A stretch of DNA of 64,000 bases from Acidobacteriota bacterium. GTDB lineage: Bacteria > Acidobacteriota > Aminicenantia > Aminicenantales > Saccharicenantaceae. The stretch lies in contig JBDKSB010000012.1 in NCBI GenBank assembly GCA_039683095.1, positions 590,293-654,292 of the forward strand, written 5' to 3'. The position numbers were made by a program, and so were the translations under genes. The notes beneath the pieces were generated by a model. It worked only from the letters and a program-made list of their open reading frames with translations, did not search any database and had not been told where the DNA came from. Below, one piece after another: positions 53,575-62,408 of the stretch; the first letter of the stretch is position 1; each line of letters opens with the position of its first letter.

Positions 53575-55368
53575 ATGCCCGATCATGCCGTCACGACGAT
53601 CAGCCGCCTTTTCCTGCGGTCCTGCCGGGCTTTCCGGAAGCCCGACCGGATGCTGGTCAAAAAGGGCGAGATCTGGACGCGGATCTCCACCGGGGAGATC
53701 GAGGCGGCGGTCCGGCGACTGTCGCTCGGCCTCCGCGAACTCGGCCTGCAGCCCGGCGACCGCGTCGCCATCCTCTCCGAGAACCGCCCGGAGTGGGTCC
53801 TGGCCGATTTCGCGGTCCTCTGCGCCGGCGGGGTCACCGTCCCGATCTACACCTCGCTCCTCCCCGACCAGGTGCGCTTTATCATCGCCGATTCCGGGGC
53901 GAAGATCGCCGTCTGCTCGGACCTCGAGATGTGGCGCAAGGTCGCGGCCGTCCGGGACGCCCTGCCGGCCCTCGAACGGATCGTCATCATGGACGGCGAT
54001 CCCCCGGCCGGAACGCAGGCCCTCTCGGACGTCGAGGAGATGGGCCTGCGGGTCGAGCCCGGCGGCGGACAGGAACGCTTCGAGGCGGCGATCGAGGCCG
54101 TCCGGCCCGGGGACCTGGCCTCCATAATCTACACCTCCGGGACGACCGGCCTGCCCAAGGGCGTCATGCTCAGCCACGCCAATTTCGTCGCCAACGTCGA
54201 CTCGCTGACCGAGGTCATCGATTTCCGCGAAACGGACACGGCCCTGTCCTTCCTGCCCCTGTCGCACGTCTTCGAGCGGACGGCGACCTTCCTCTTCTTC
54301 CACGTCGGGACGAGCGTCGCCTACGCCGAGAGCGTCGAGGCCGTGGCCGCGAACATGGCCGAGGTCCGGCCGACGGTCATGATCAGCGTGCCCAGGCTCT
54401 TTGAAAAGATCTACGCCCGGGTCATGGACCAGGTCATGGCCGGCTCCCGGCTCAAGCGGGCGATCTTCCTCTGGGCCCTGGCCACCGGCAAGAAGCACGC
54501 CGCCCGCATGATCGCCGGCCAGCCCATCCCCGTCCACCTGTTCTTGAAGCGGGCCATCGCCAACCGGCTCGTCTTCTCCAAGATCACGGCCAGGACCGGC
54601 GGCCGCATCCGCTACATGATCTGCGGCGGGGCGGCCCTGTCGCAGGATATCACCGCTTTCTTCCTGGCCCTGGGCCTCCTGGTCTTTCCCGGCTACGGGC
54701 TGACCGAGACCTCGCCCGTGCTCACGGGCAACACGCCGGGCCGGATCCGCCTGGGGACCGCGGGCAAGGCCATCCCGAGGGTCGAGCTGCGCATCGCCGA
54801 GGACGGCGAGATCCTGGCCCGCGGCCCGAACGTCATGATGGGCTACTACAAGAACGAGGCCGACACCCGGGAGGCCCTGAAGGACGGCTGGCTCCACACC
54901 GGCGACATCGGCCGTCTCGACGAGGACGGCTACCTCATCATCACCGACCGCAAGAAGGACATCATCGTCACCTCGGGCGGCAAGAACATCGCCCCGCAGC
55001 CGATCGAGAGCCTCATCCTGGGCAGCCCGTTCATCGCCAACGCCGTCGTCGTCGGCAGCAGCCGCAAATTCATATCGGCCCTGGTCGTGCCGAATTTCGA
55101 GAAGCTCGAGGCCTGGGCCAAGAGGTGCGGCATCGCCGTCGCGGATCGGGCCAAGCTCTCCCGACTGCCGGCGGTCGCCGCGTTCCTGCTCGGCGAGATC
55201 AACCGGCTGACCCCGGGCCTCGCCTCCTACGAGCGGGTCAAGAAGATCGCCGTCCTCGACCGCGATTTCGAGCTCGATCTCGGCGAGGTGACGCCGACCC
55301 TGAAGGTCCGGCGCAACTTCGTCGAGCGGAAGTACGCCGACATCATCGACTCGCTCTACCAGGCTTGA
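53575..55368 (+). CDS. Long-chain acyl-CoA synthetase (AMP-forming)
   Basis: 597 residues of the FadD/FAA1 type. AMP-binding loop IIYTSGTTGLPKGVMLSH, FLPLSHVFERT, RYMICGGAALSQDI, GYGLTETSPV, and the hinge GWLHTGDIGRLDEDGYLIITDRKKDIIVTSGGKNIAPQPIE are all present. It activates fatty acids with ATP and CoA for lipid synthesis or beta-oxidation, probably as a peripheral membrane enzyme. No other fatty-acid gene is adjacent. Confidence 0.95.
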   Translation: MPDHAVTTISRLFLRSCRAFRKPDRMLVKKGEIWTRISTGEIEAAVRRLSLGLRELGLQPGDRVAILSENRPEWVLADFAVLCAGGVTVPIYTSLLPDQVRFIIADSGAKIAVCSDLEMWRKVAAVRDALPALERIVIMDGDPPAGTQALSDVEEMGLRVEPGGGQERFEAAIEAVRPGDLASIIYTSGTTGLPKGVMLSHANFVANVDSLTEVIDFRETDTALSFLPLSHVFERTATFLFFHVGTSVAYAESVEAVAANMAEVRPTVMISVPRLFEKIYARVMDQVMAGSRLKRAIFLWALATGKKHAARMIAGQPIPVHLFLKRAIANRLVFSKITARTGGRIRYMICGGAALSQDITAFFLALGLLVFPGYGLTETSPVLTGNTPGRIRLGTAGKAIPRVELRIAEDGEILARGPNVMMGYYKNEADTREALKDGWLHTGDIGRLDEDGYLIITDRKKDIIVTSGGKNIAPQPIESLILGSPFIANAVVVGSSRKFISALVVPNFEKLEAWAKRCGIAVADRAKLSRLPAVAAFLLGEINRLTPGLASYERVKKIAVLDRDFELDLGEVTPTLKVRRNFVERKYADIIDSLYQA

Positions 55369-55418
55369 AGCCGGTCCGCAAGACCATGAACCGCGCGACC
55401 TCATCCAGGAGGATATCC

Positions 55419-58136
55419 ATGAACCGTGTTCGCATCGGCTGCGCCCTGGCGATCCTGCTGACGGCCGCGCTCGCGGCGACGGCGCCGGCCCAGGACAGGA
55501 CGGCCCCCGGAGCCCTGGCCGGCTTCGTCAGATCGACCGGCCCGTCCGGGGCGTCCCCGGCCGCGCCGGTCGAATACCGGGACCGGTTCAGCGGCTACAC
55601 GAACTATTGGCAGACGATCGCCTGGCGCTGGGAACAATACGGCAACCTCTTCCTCATCGGGCAGCCGGACGTGGCCCAGGCCATCGCTCAGAACAAGGCC
55701 GATATCGCCGAGGAGTTGGGCCTCCCCGGTCTCGTCCTCGACGAAGGCTTCCTCGACGGCTGGCTCGCTTCCGAAGCGACGGAGCTCGCGGACCCGGACC
55801 TGAAGGCCCTCGCCGGCGCCCTCGGGCAAGGCGACGTCCTCGTCTGGGCCAAGCCGGGGACCGAGTTGAGCGCGTTCCTCCTCGACCGGGCCGGGCATCC
55901 GGAGGGAACGCGCGGCGGCCCGGCCGGGCACCAGGCCTGGGCCAGGGGATACCGCGAGGTCTCCGCCTTCGCGCTCTCGGACGGCAAAAGGCGCATCTTC
56001 GCCGTCGTCACGGACTGCGCCGATCGCCGCCGCCGCTTCAGGGACCTGCTCGCGGGCGTCCGCGAGGTCCTCGGCCGCTACGATCTCCATCGCGGCTGGT
56101 TCGGGACGGGGACCCTCCTTCACAGCGTCACCTGCCATCCCGGCCATCCGCTCGAGGTCATCGGCAGGGGTCTGGCCCAGGGCAACGACTGGTTCACGTT
56201 CAGCGGCTACATGGATTACCTGATGCGGGAGCAGCTGCCGGGCTGGCTCGGGAAGGTCGGGCTGGATATCCCCGTCGACGTCGGCACGGGCGCCTCCACC
56301 CACAGCCTCGGGACGATCGCCTACGGGCTGCGGAGCTATGACGGGCTCAAGATCCAGGACGTGCCGAACGAGGAGACGTGGCTCCGTTTCGTCAAGGACC
56401 GGGGCGGCTATGTCTTCCGGCCCGTCTACGCCCCCGATTGCGACAAGTATAAGTACGACGGCCAGATCGCCGTCGACGGCAACAAGAAGCAGATCGACGC
56501 CGAGGATGTCCCGTTCGTCCTCCAAACGGGGCTGGTCAAGGACGAGGCGCCGGCCTGCATGGTCCTTTTCTCGGAAAAAGGCCGGGCCTGGGACCAGGAG
56601 GGGATGTGGCAGGCCATCCTCGGCCGGCGGGCCGTCGGCGTCCTGCCGCTCGGGCGGATGATGGGCCCGGCCGCGTTCCGCGGCGCCCTTCAGATGCTTC
56701 TCCTAGACCGCGTCCGTCTCGAGAACCTCTTCGCCGACAGGGTCCGCATCGAGGCCTCGATCGCGGATTACGACCTGAACGTCAGCGTCGCCGATCTCGG
56801 CGGCGCGCCGCTCCAGGCGACGATCGAGGTCCGGCCCGCGCCGGAGCTGGCGGTCGACGCCCGCTCGAAGGAGATCGCGCTTGCCGCGGGAAGCGGGAAG
56901 GCGGTCTCGTTCCGGCTGTCTCCCTCGGCGGCGGCCATGGGCAAGGCCAATCCCGTCCTGGTCGAGGTTCGTTGGAAGGGCGGGGCGAAGCGGACCATGG
57001 CGGTCCTCGACCTGCCGCCGGCCGTTTCGGTCCACAAGCTCCTTTACGGCCAGGCGCCGGAGGTCGTCTACCCGGTCTCCGTTCACAACTTCCTGGGCCT
57101 GAAGAGCTACCCCGTCGAGGTCAAGGTCTATGCCAAGGACCGGCCGGTGAAGCCGGTCCTGACGAGATCCCTGACGGGGACGGCGCCGGCGGGGGGACAC
57201 CAGGCCCTCGAATTCCGCCTGCCTCTGAAGCCGGGCGGCTATACGGTCAGGGCCGCGGCCCTCGGAGTCACGGGCGAAACCCAGCTCGGTGTCGGCGCGG
57301 CCGCGGGCCGGGTGACAGTGACGCCCGTTGACGTCAACGGCGACGGGATCATGGAATACCGGCTGGAGAACGACAAGGTCCGCGCGACGCTTCTGGCCGT
57401 CGGGGCCCGGGTCATCGAATACATCGTCAAGGAGAAGAACGACAACGTCTTCTTCAAGCTCTGGCCCGAGAAGGAATACTCGGACCGGCGGCCCTTCCGC
57501 GAGCGCGGCTTCTATCCCTACGGCGGGTTCGAGGACTTCCTTGGCCAGGCCTCGATCGAGACGCATAAGGTCTACGACGCCGAGATCATCAAGGCCGGCG
57601 GGACGTCGGCGTCGGTCCGGATGACCGCCGACTACTACGGCAACAGGCTGGAGAAGATCTTCACCCTCGACGGCGGCTCGCCGCTCCTCGAGGTCCGCTT
57701 CGCCCTCGACTTCCACAACCCCGAGCTGAACATGCTCGGGCCCCAGCCCATCCTGTCCCTGGGCGAGAAGCACTGGACCGAGGACGTCTTCGTCGTGCCG
57801 GCCAGGTCGGGCCTCAGGGAGGTCCGGATGCGGCCCGAGGAGTACTTCGGCGAGGCCTTCTTCCTCAAGGAGGGCTGGAACGCCGGCCGCGACACGGCCG
57901 AGGACGTCTCGTTCGTGGGCGCCTATCCGGTGAGCGAGCCCGAGTTCCTGCACATGTGGATGAACCATCCGTCCAACGGCGAGTCAGCGCACTATTACGC
58001 CGAGTTCCAGCCCTGGGTGCCGATCTTCCAGAAGACGGTCCGCTACTTCTCCTATTACATGTGGGCCGCGGCCGGCCCGTGGGAGAAGGGCTTGGAGGAG
58101 CTGCGCCGGCGGAATCTCGTCACCACGGCGAAGTGA
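55419..58136 (+). CDS. Large exported protein with mutarotase-like C-terminal region
   Basis: 905 residues, start ATG 55419 with AGGAGG six bases upstream (an in-frame ATG at 55386 is less likely). Signal peptide (to APAQ, about 25). The N-terminal half looks alpha/beta with THSLGTIAYGLRSYDGLKI. The middle is beta-sandwich (about 445-620). From about 625, VNGDGIMEYRLENDKVRATLLAVGARVIEYIVKEKNDNVFFKLWP resembles galactose-mutarotase-like folds of carbohydrate-active enzymes. I cannot assign a glycoside hydrolase family. The convergent GH20-like lipoprotein supports a glycan role. Confidence 0.7.
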   Translation: MNRVRIGCALAILLTAALAATAPAQDRTAPGALAGFVRSTGPSGASPAAPVEYRDRFSGYTNYWQTIAWRWEQYGNLFLIGQPDVAQAIAQNKADIAEELGLPGLVLDEGFLDGWLASEATELADPDLKALAGALGQGDVLVWAKPGTELSAFLLDRAGHPEGTRGGPAGHQAWARGYREVSAFALSDGKRRIFAVVTDCADRRRRFRDLLAGVREVLGRYDLHRGWFGTGTLLHSVTCHPGHPLEVIGRGLAQGNDWFTFSGYMDYLMREQLPGWLGKVGLDIPVDVGTGASTHSLGTIAYGLRSYDGLKIQDVPNEETWLRFVKDRGGYVFRPVYAPDCDKYKYDGQIAVDGNKKQIDAEDVPFVLQTGLVKDEAPACMVLFSEKGRAWDQEGMWQAILGRRAVGVLPLGRMMGPAAFRGALQMLLLDRVRLENLFADRVRIEASIADYDLNVSVADLGGAPLQATIEVRPAPELAVDARSKEIALAAGSGKAVSFRLSPSAAAMGKANPVLVEVRWKGGAKRTMAVLDLPPAVSVHKLLYGQAPEVVYPVSVHNFLGLKSYPVEVKVYAKDRPVKPVLTRSLTGTAPAGGHQALEFRLPLKPGGYTVRAAALGVTGETQLGVGAAAGRVTVTPVDVNGDGIMEYRLENDKVRATLLAVGARVIEYIVKEKNDNVFFKLWPEKEYSDRRPFRERGFYPYGGFEDFLGQASIETHKVYDAEIIKAGGTSASVRMTADYYGNRLEKIFTLDGGSPLLEVRFALDFHNPELNMLGPQPILSLGEKHWTEDVFVVPARSGLREVRMRPEEYFGEAFFLKEGWNAGRDTAEDVSFVGAYPVSEPEFLHMWMNHPSNGESAHYYAEFQPWVPIFQKTVRYFSYYMWAAAGPWEKGLEELRRRNLVTTAK

Positions 58137-58146
58137 ACCGGACCCG

Positions 58147-58164
58147 GCGGCGCCGGGGCGCCGC
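58147..58164. terminator. GC-rich hairpin between convergent genes
   Basis: GCGGCGCC-GG-GGCGCCGC is a perfect 8-bp inverted repeat just before the end of the GH20-like gene and after the large exported protein gene. It lacks a T-run, so at best it is a weak or factor-assisted terminator. Confidence 0.35.
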
Positions 58165-59265
58165 TCAGCGTCCGGACGAGGCCTTCCGGATCTTCTTCGA
58201 GGCGGCCTTGAGCTGGCGCAGCTTGGCGTAGCGGCCCTGGCCGACAGGGCGCCAGACCGTGCAGACGTGGCCGAGGACCTTGTCCGAGGGCACGGCCAGG
58301 GACTCGTCGATGAGCCGGCCGAGGGCCCTGATGTCCCGGAAGCTCGTCGGCAGCACCCGGAAGCCCTTGTCGACGAAGATCCTGACCGAGGGGAAGGCCG
58401 AGCGCGGAGTCTTCTGGAGGGGATATCTCGGCTCGTAGTGCCAATCGCAGAGGATGATGTCCTTGGGGATCATGTCGACGGCCTTGTCCGTGCCGTTCAT
58501 GGACGCTTCCCACAGGCCGTAGCCGGTGGCCTGGCCGTCGAGCAGGCGGTCGGCCCACATCATCATCTCCTTGCCCCGCTTGCGGACGATGTGGTCGTAG
58601 GCGTCGTTGACCGCCCTGGCGAAGATCTCGGCCGTGGGCTTGCCGCCGCAGCGCGGGCAGTCGGCGTCGGCGATGATGAAGACCTCGTCCATGCCGACGT
58701 GGAGGGCGTCGGCCTCGAAGGCGTCGATCAGCTCGTCGTAGAGGTCGTTGACGATCGGCAGTACGCCGGGATGGAGCGGGCACCAGCTCCGGCAGTAGAA
58801 CTCGGTGCCCCAGGGGTCGGTGCCCTTGTTGCCCGGGTACTTGTTGGGCGTCTCGTCGAGCTGGGGGTATCTGACCAGGAGCGGGAAGGTCTTTTCGGCC
58901 CAGGACTGATGGCCCAGGCTCTGGAACTCCGGCACGAGCCTGATGCCGCGGGCCCGGCAGGCGGCCAGGAGGGCCTTGATCGTCTCCTTGCGGATGGCGT
59001 TCTCCTGCCGCAGCTCCGGGTGGGAAGCGTAGGCGTACCAGTAATCGACTTCGCAGATGAGGAGGTTGACGCCGCGCCTGGCCAGCCCCGGGACTTCGCC
59101 GGCCAGGGCCCGGGCGTCCGCGTCGGTCTCGCAAATGGCGTGCATGCCCAGGACGAGCGGGCGCTTCGGCGCGGGGACTACGGCAGCCGGCTTGGGGGCG
59201 CAGAAGGCGAACAGGCCGGCCAGAGCCGCGAGGGCCGGGATGGATCGGAGGACGCATCGGTTCAT
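58165..59265 (-). CDS. GH20-like lipoprotein (beta-hexosaminidase superfamily)
   Basis: 366 residues. Lipobox FAFC (Cys22). A TIM-barrel core has GVNLLICEVDYW, ARGIRLVPEFQSLGHQSW and the GH20 catalytic pair in ALHVGMDEV (Asp193-Glu194), which would stabilise the acetamido oxazoline intermediate and act as acid. CPRCGG (203-208) just after the catalytic pair is an unusual Cys motif. GAGGAGG precedes ATG 59265. Likely cleaves N-acetylhexosaminides outside the cytoplasm; the N-terminal GH20b domain is absent. Confidence 0.82.
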   Translation of the reverse strand: MNRCVLRSIPALAALAGLFAFCAPKPAAVVPAPKRPLVLGMHAICETDADARALAGEVPGLARRGVNLLICEVDYWYAYASHPELRQENAIRKETIKALLAACRARGIRLVPEFQSLGHQSWAEKTFPLLVRYPQLDETPNKYPGNKGTDPWGTEFYCRSWCPLHPGVLPIVNDLYDELIDAFEADALHVGMDEVFIIADADCPRCGGKPTAEIFARAVNDAYDHIVRKRGKEMMMWADRLLDGQATGYGLWEASMNGTDKAVDMIPKDIILCDWHYEPRYPLQKTPRSAFPSVRIFVDKGFRVLPTSFRDIRALGRLIDESLAVPSDKVLGHVCTVWRPVGQGRYAKLRQLKAASKKIRKASSGR

Positions 59266-59507
59266 GGCGGAACCTCCTCGACGGATTCTCCGGACATGCA
59301 CGAGGATAGCCCACTCGGACCGCCTTGGCAACCCGGGCCGTCGGGGCCGCGTCCTGCGGGGGCGCGTCCCTGGCCCGGTCGTTTTTCAGCTTCCTTTCGG
59401 TCTTCCTTCGGTTCCTCGAGTAATTGTAGAGCACCTGAGACTCCTGCGGTCCCGCCGGGCGTCTTATGTAGCGATGAGAGTCCCAATCCATATGGAGGAG
59501 GTCAGGG

Positions 59508-59900
59508 ATGCCCAATAAGCAAGAGCCTATCCTGCCGAGGTTGCCGTTCCCGACGCGGACGACGGGCCAAGGGGGGAAGCCGGTCGAGGAGTACGTCATT
59601 CCCGAGGAAGAGAAAGCCTGGGTCCTCGATGGCCTCTATCCGTTCGAACCGGTTCCGGGCCTCGAGGAACTGATGTTCGACCTTCACGAAGAGAAAGAAT
59701 TTCGTGTCGGAGATTTCCGTGTGGTCCGCGGAGAGGTCATGGATCTTCTCGTGAGCCCCTACTACCTCGAAAGCGGGGGGACCGTCCTCGATTGGATGCC
59801 CGCCGGGTTCAGGCCGGGAGAGACTTTAACACGTCAGGTCAGGGGGGAATCGTACTCCATCGTCACAGTTTCCCTCGGGCCGCGCCAGAAGTGCCATTGA
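59508..59900 (+). CDS. Hypothetical protein of 130 residues
   Basis: Preceded by GGAGG about nine bases before ATG. No signal peptide or membrane helix. Contains PVEEYVIPEEEKAWVLDGLYPFEPVPGLEELMFDLHEEKEFRVGDFRVV and ends GPRQKCH. I do not recognise the family. Its codon use is less GC-biased than neighbours and it stands alone between GH20-like and ATL genes, so recent acquisition is possible. Confidence 0.6.
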   Translation: MPNKQEPILPRLPFPTRTTGQGGKPVEEYVIPEEEKAWVLDGLYPFEPVPGLEELMFDLHEEKEFRVGDFRVVRGEVMDLLVSPYYLESGGTVLDWMPAGFRPGETLTRQVRGESYSIVTVSLGPRQKCH

Positions 59901-59914
59901 CTTGGGGGACTCCC

Positions 59915-60301
59915 TTAACGGCCCTTCGTCAGTTCGCGCAAGAACTTCCGGGCGGCGCGGGAGCGGGCGGCGGCGCCTGAGGACGGCTCCCATTGGAAGC
60001 GCTTCAGGTCGATCCGGCCGTTTCGCCCGACCTCGACGCCCTCACCGGCCAGGAGCTTCTTCTGCTCCCGGAAACCCGGTCCACGCGGCAGGGAGATCGC
60101 GCCCCGGCCGCCGATGACCCGGTGCCAGGGCAGCCCGGCCGCGGCCGAGGAGGAATGTAGGATCCAGGCCACGCCCCGGGCCGCCCCTTCCCTGCCCGCC
60201 AGCGCCGCGACCTGGCAGTAGCTCGCGACCCGGCCCCTGGGGATGGCGCGGATGACCGCCTTGACCTCGCGGGTGAACGGGGTTTCGGGGCGCCTGTCCA
60301 T
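59915..60301 (-). CDS. Alkyltransferase-like protein (ATL)
   Basis: 128 residues with the MGMT DNA-binding fold. The active-site motif PCHRV is PWHRV here (Trp59), the hallmark of ATL proteins, which bind O6-alkylguanine and flag it for nucleotide-excision repair instead of removing the alkyl group. AIPRGRVASYCQVAALAG is the recognition-helix region with the Tyr and Arg finger. The C-terminal extension of about 30 residues is basic. Confidence 0.9.
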   Translation of the reverse strand: MDRRPETPFTREVKAVIRAIPRGRVASYCQVAALAGREGAARGVAWILHSSSAAAGLPWHRVIGGRGAISLPRGPGFREQKKLLAGEGVEVGRNGRIDLKRFQWEPSSGAAARSRAARKFLRELTKGR

Positions 60302-60334
60302 GGCCGACGGCGGCTATCTTAGGACGGACTCGGA

Positions 60335-60372
60335 TAAAAAGAAAGGGGCCGGGGAGTCTGGCACCCGGCCCC
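60335..60372 (-). terminator. Intrinsic terminator of the DUF4097 gene
   Basis: On the minus strand GGGGCCGGG (60372-60364) pairs with CCCGGCCCC (60353-60345), a perfect 9-bp stem with 10-base loop, followed by TTTCTTTTTAT. Confidence 0.8.
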
Positions 60373-60402
60373 CTGAGGATAGGAGCGCGCCAGCGCGCGA
60401 GA

Positions 60403-61215
60403 TCATCGGGTCAGGCTGATGGAGCCGTTGGTCGTGCGCAGGGAGATCTCGGGCCCGCCCTGGCCGATCCGCCCCTCGATGCGGCGCTTCGACTGGCGGA
60501 GGCTCTGGAGCGTGATGGGGAAATCGACCGTGACATGACCGTTCGTCGTGCCGGCCCGGAGGTCGGCGTTGAGCGCCTCCGGCGCGGCGACGGCCATGGT
60601 GATGCTGCCGTTGGTCGTCTCCGCCGAGAGGCCGCCCTTGACGGCGATGCCCTCGAGCCTGATCTGGCCGTTGGTCGTCTCCGCCCGGAGACGGCCCTCG
60701 AACCGGGAGACATGGATCGAGCCGTTGGTCGTGCCGGCCTCGAGCTCGCCCGCCCCGTCCTCGACCGTGATCGAGCCGTTCGTCGTCCCGACCTTGGCCC
60801 GGGCGAAGCGCCCGCGGACCTCGACCCCGCCGTTGACCGTCCCGACCCCGTCGAGCTCGACGCCTTCGGGGACCATGACGGTGAAATCGACGGAGACGCT
60901 GGCCCGCCGGGGGAACTTGGGCCAGACGGCCTCGACCGAGACCCGGCCGGCGCCCTCCTCGACCCGGATCTCGACCTTGTCCAGGTCCTCCCGGCGGCCG
61001 CGGGCGGTCTTGACGGCCTTGATCTCGACCTGGCTTTGCTTCCAGGTGGCGACAGCCACCCCGCCGTTGACGTTCTCGAGCGAGAAACGCTCTCCCGCCT
61101 TCAGGGGCAGGGTCTTGGAGAACTCCTCCGTGTACCTTTCCCCGGCGACGATGCAGGAAACGCACAGGAGCAGGACGGTGACGCAAAGGACGATGAGGAC
61201 CTTGATCTTGGACAC
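60403..61215 (-). CDS. DUF4097 beta-helix lipoprotein
   Basis: 270 residues. Start is GTG at 61215 with AGGAGG five bases upstream. Lipobox LCVSC (Cys16). After SLENVNGGVAVATWKQSQVEIK come repeated beta-helix rungs with the core TTNGSI/TTNGQI/TTNGHV, about eight copies spaced roughly 20 residues apart and continuing to the last residues (LRTTNGSISLTR). Such DUF4097/GIN proteins are surface or periplasmic and often lie by anti-sigma factors; no such partner is present here. Confidence 0.82.
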   Translation of the reverse strand: MSKIKVLIVLCVTVLLLCVSCIVAGERYTEEFSKTLPLKAGERFSLENVNGGVAVATWKQSQVEIKAVKTARGRREDLDKVEIRVEEGAGRVSVEAVWPKFPRRASVSVDFTVMVPEGVELDGVGTVNGGVEVRGRFARAKVGTTNGSITVEDGAGELEAGTTNGSIHVSRFEGRLRAETTNGQIRLEGIAVKGGLSAETTNGSITMAVAAPEALNADLRAGTTNGHVTVDFPITLQSLRQSKRRIEGRIGQGGPEISLRTTNGSISLTR

Positions 61216-61275
61216 GGCAACCTCCTGGAGAACGACGATCAAAAGGAAAGACGAAGGAGGGGCCGGAAAGGTTCC

Positions 61276-62259
61276 CTAGAGGAGGCCCATGAGCTTCTTG
61301 GCCCCGGCCAGGGTCTCCCGGGCCACGGCCCGGGCCTTGCGCTCCCCGTCGCTCAGGGCGTCCCGGACGAGGTCCGGGTGAAGGGCCAGATCGCGCCGCC
61401 GCTCGCGGATCGGGTCGAGGACCTTCATCAGGTTGCGGTGGAAGATCTTCTTGCAGTCGATGCAGCCGATCGTCGCGGTCCGGCAGCCCTGGGCGATCTC
61501 GGCCAGCCCGGCCTCGGGCGTCACGAGCTTGTGGTAGCTGTAGATGTTGCAGCGGCCGGGCTCGCCCGGATCGCTGCGGCGCTTGCGGGCCTCGTCGGTC
61601 TTGGCCGGCCGCAGCTTCTCCCAGACGGCCTCCGGCTCTTCGCCGATGCCGATGAAGTTGTCCATGGACTTGCTCATCTTGGAGGCGCCGTCCAGGCCCA
61701 TGACCCGGGCGCCGCGGCCGATGAGGGGCGCCGGCTCGGGAAAACAGGCCCCGAAGCGGCCGTTGAAGCGGCGGGCCACCTCGCGGGTGAGTTCGAGATG
61801 CTGGACTTGATCCTCGCCGACGGGCACGGCGTCGGCTCTGTAGAGGAGGATGTCGGCGGCCATCAGGATGGGGTAGCAGAGCAGTCCGGCCTTGACGTTC
61901 TCCCCTTCCCGCGCGGACTTTTCCTTGAACTGGGTCATCCGGTAAAGCTCGCCCAGGGGCGTGACGCAGGTCAGGAGCCAGCAGAGCTCGGTATGTTCGG
62001 GAACGTGGCTCTGGATGAAGATCGTGCACCTGGCCGGGTCGAGGCCGGCGGCCATGTTGTCCAGGACGGCGTCCCAGATCCGCTGCGGCAGCCGCCCGGG
62101 GTCATAGTCGACCGTGATGGCGTGGAGGTCGACGATGGTGAAGAAGCAATCATAATCCTGCATCAGCCGGACCCAGTTCTCGACGGCACCGAAATAGTTG
62201 CCGATATGGATGGTGCCGCTCGGCTGGATGCCGCTCAGGACGCGTTTGCGTGGGCTCAT
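61276..62259 (-). CDS. trpS: Tryptophanyl-tRNA synthetase
   Basis: Charges tRNA-Trp. 327 residues, normal length. VLSGIQPSGTIHIGNYFGAVENW (HIGN form of HIGH), LLTCVTPLGELYRMTQFKEKS (tryptophan site), PVGEDQVQHLELTREVARRFN and GASKMSKSMDN (KMSKS) are diagnostic. CNIYSYHKL and GCIDCKK supply extra Cys near the C-terminal helices. The DUF4097 gene begins 60 bases downstream on the same strand. Confidence 0.97.
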   Translation of the reverse strand: MSPRKRVLSGIQPSGTIHIGNYFGAVENWVRLMQDYDCFFTIVDLHAITVDYDPGRLPQRIWDAVLDNMAAGLDPARCTIFIQSHVPEHTELCWLLTCVTPLGELYRMTQFKEKSAREGENVKAGLLCYPILMAADILLYRADAVPVGEDQVQHLELTREVARRFNGRFGACFPEPAPLIGRGARVMGLDGASKMSKSMDNFIGIGEEPEAVWEKLRPAKTDEARKRRSDPGEPGRCNIYSYHKLVTPEAGLAEIAQGCRTATIGCIDCKKIFHRNLMKVLDPIRERRRDLALHPDLVRDALSDGERKARAVARETLAGAKKLMGLL

Positions 62260-62319
62260 GACCGGACCTCGTTTCAGGCGTATTCTAGCGGTCTGGCCCC
62301 GAAAAATCCAACCTAAGAT

Positions 62320-62371
62320 GGGGTCAAACCTGCGTTTTGCTCGTTTTTGAGCAAAAAGCGGGTTTGACCCC
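62320..62371. repeat. REP-like 23-bp inverted repeat
   Basis: The left arm (62320-62342, beginning GGGGTCAAACCTGC) pairs with the right arm (62349-62371, ending GGGTTTGACCCC) over 23 positions with one wobble and one mismatch around GTTTTT. It lies between trpS and the Xaa-Pro peptidase gene. The GGGGTCAAACC end is AT-richer than its surroundings and looks like a mobile palindrome. Confidence 0.85.
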
Positions 62372-62408
62372 GTCTGAGGCTCGACTCCATAAGACCGGCT
62401 GCCCGGTC

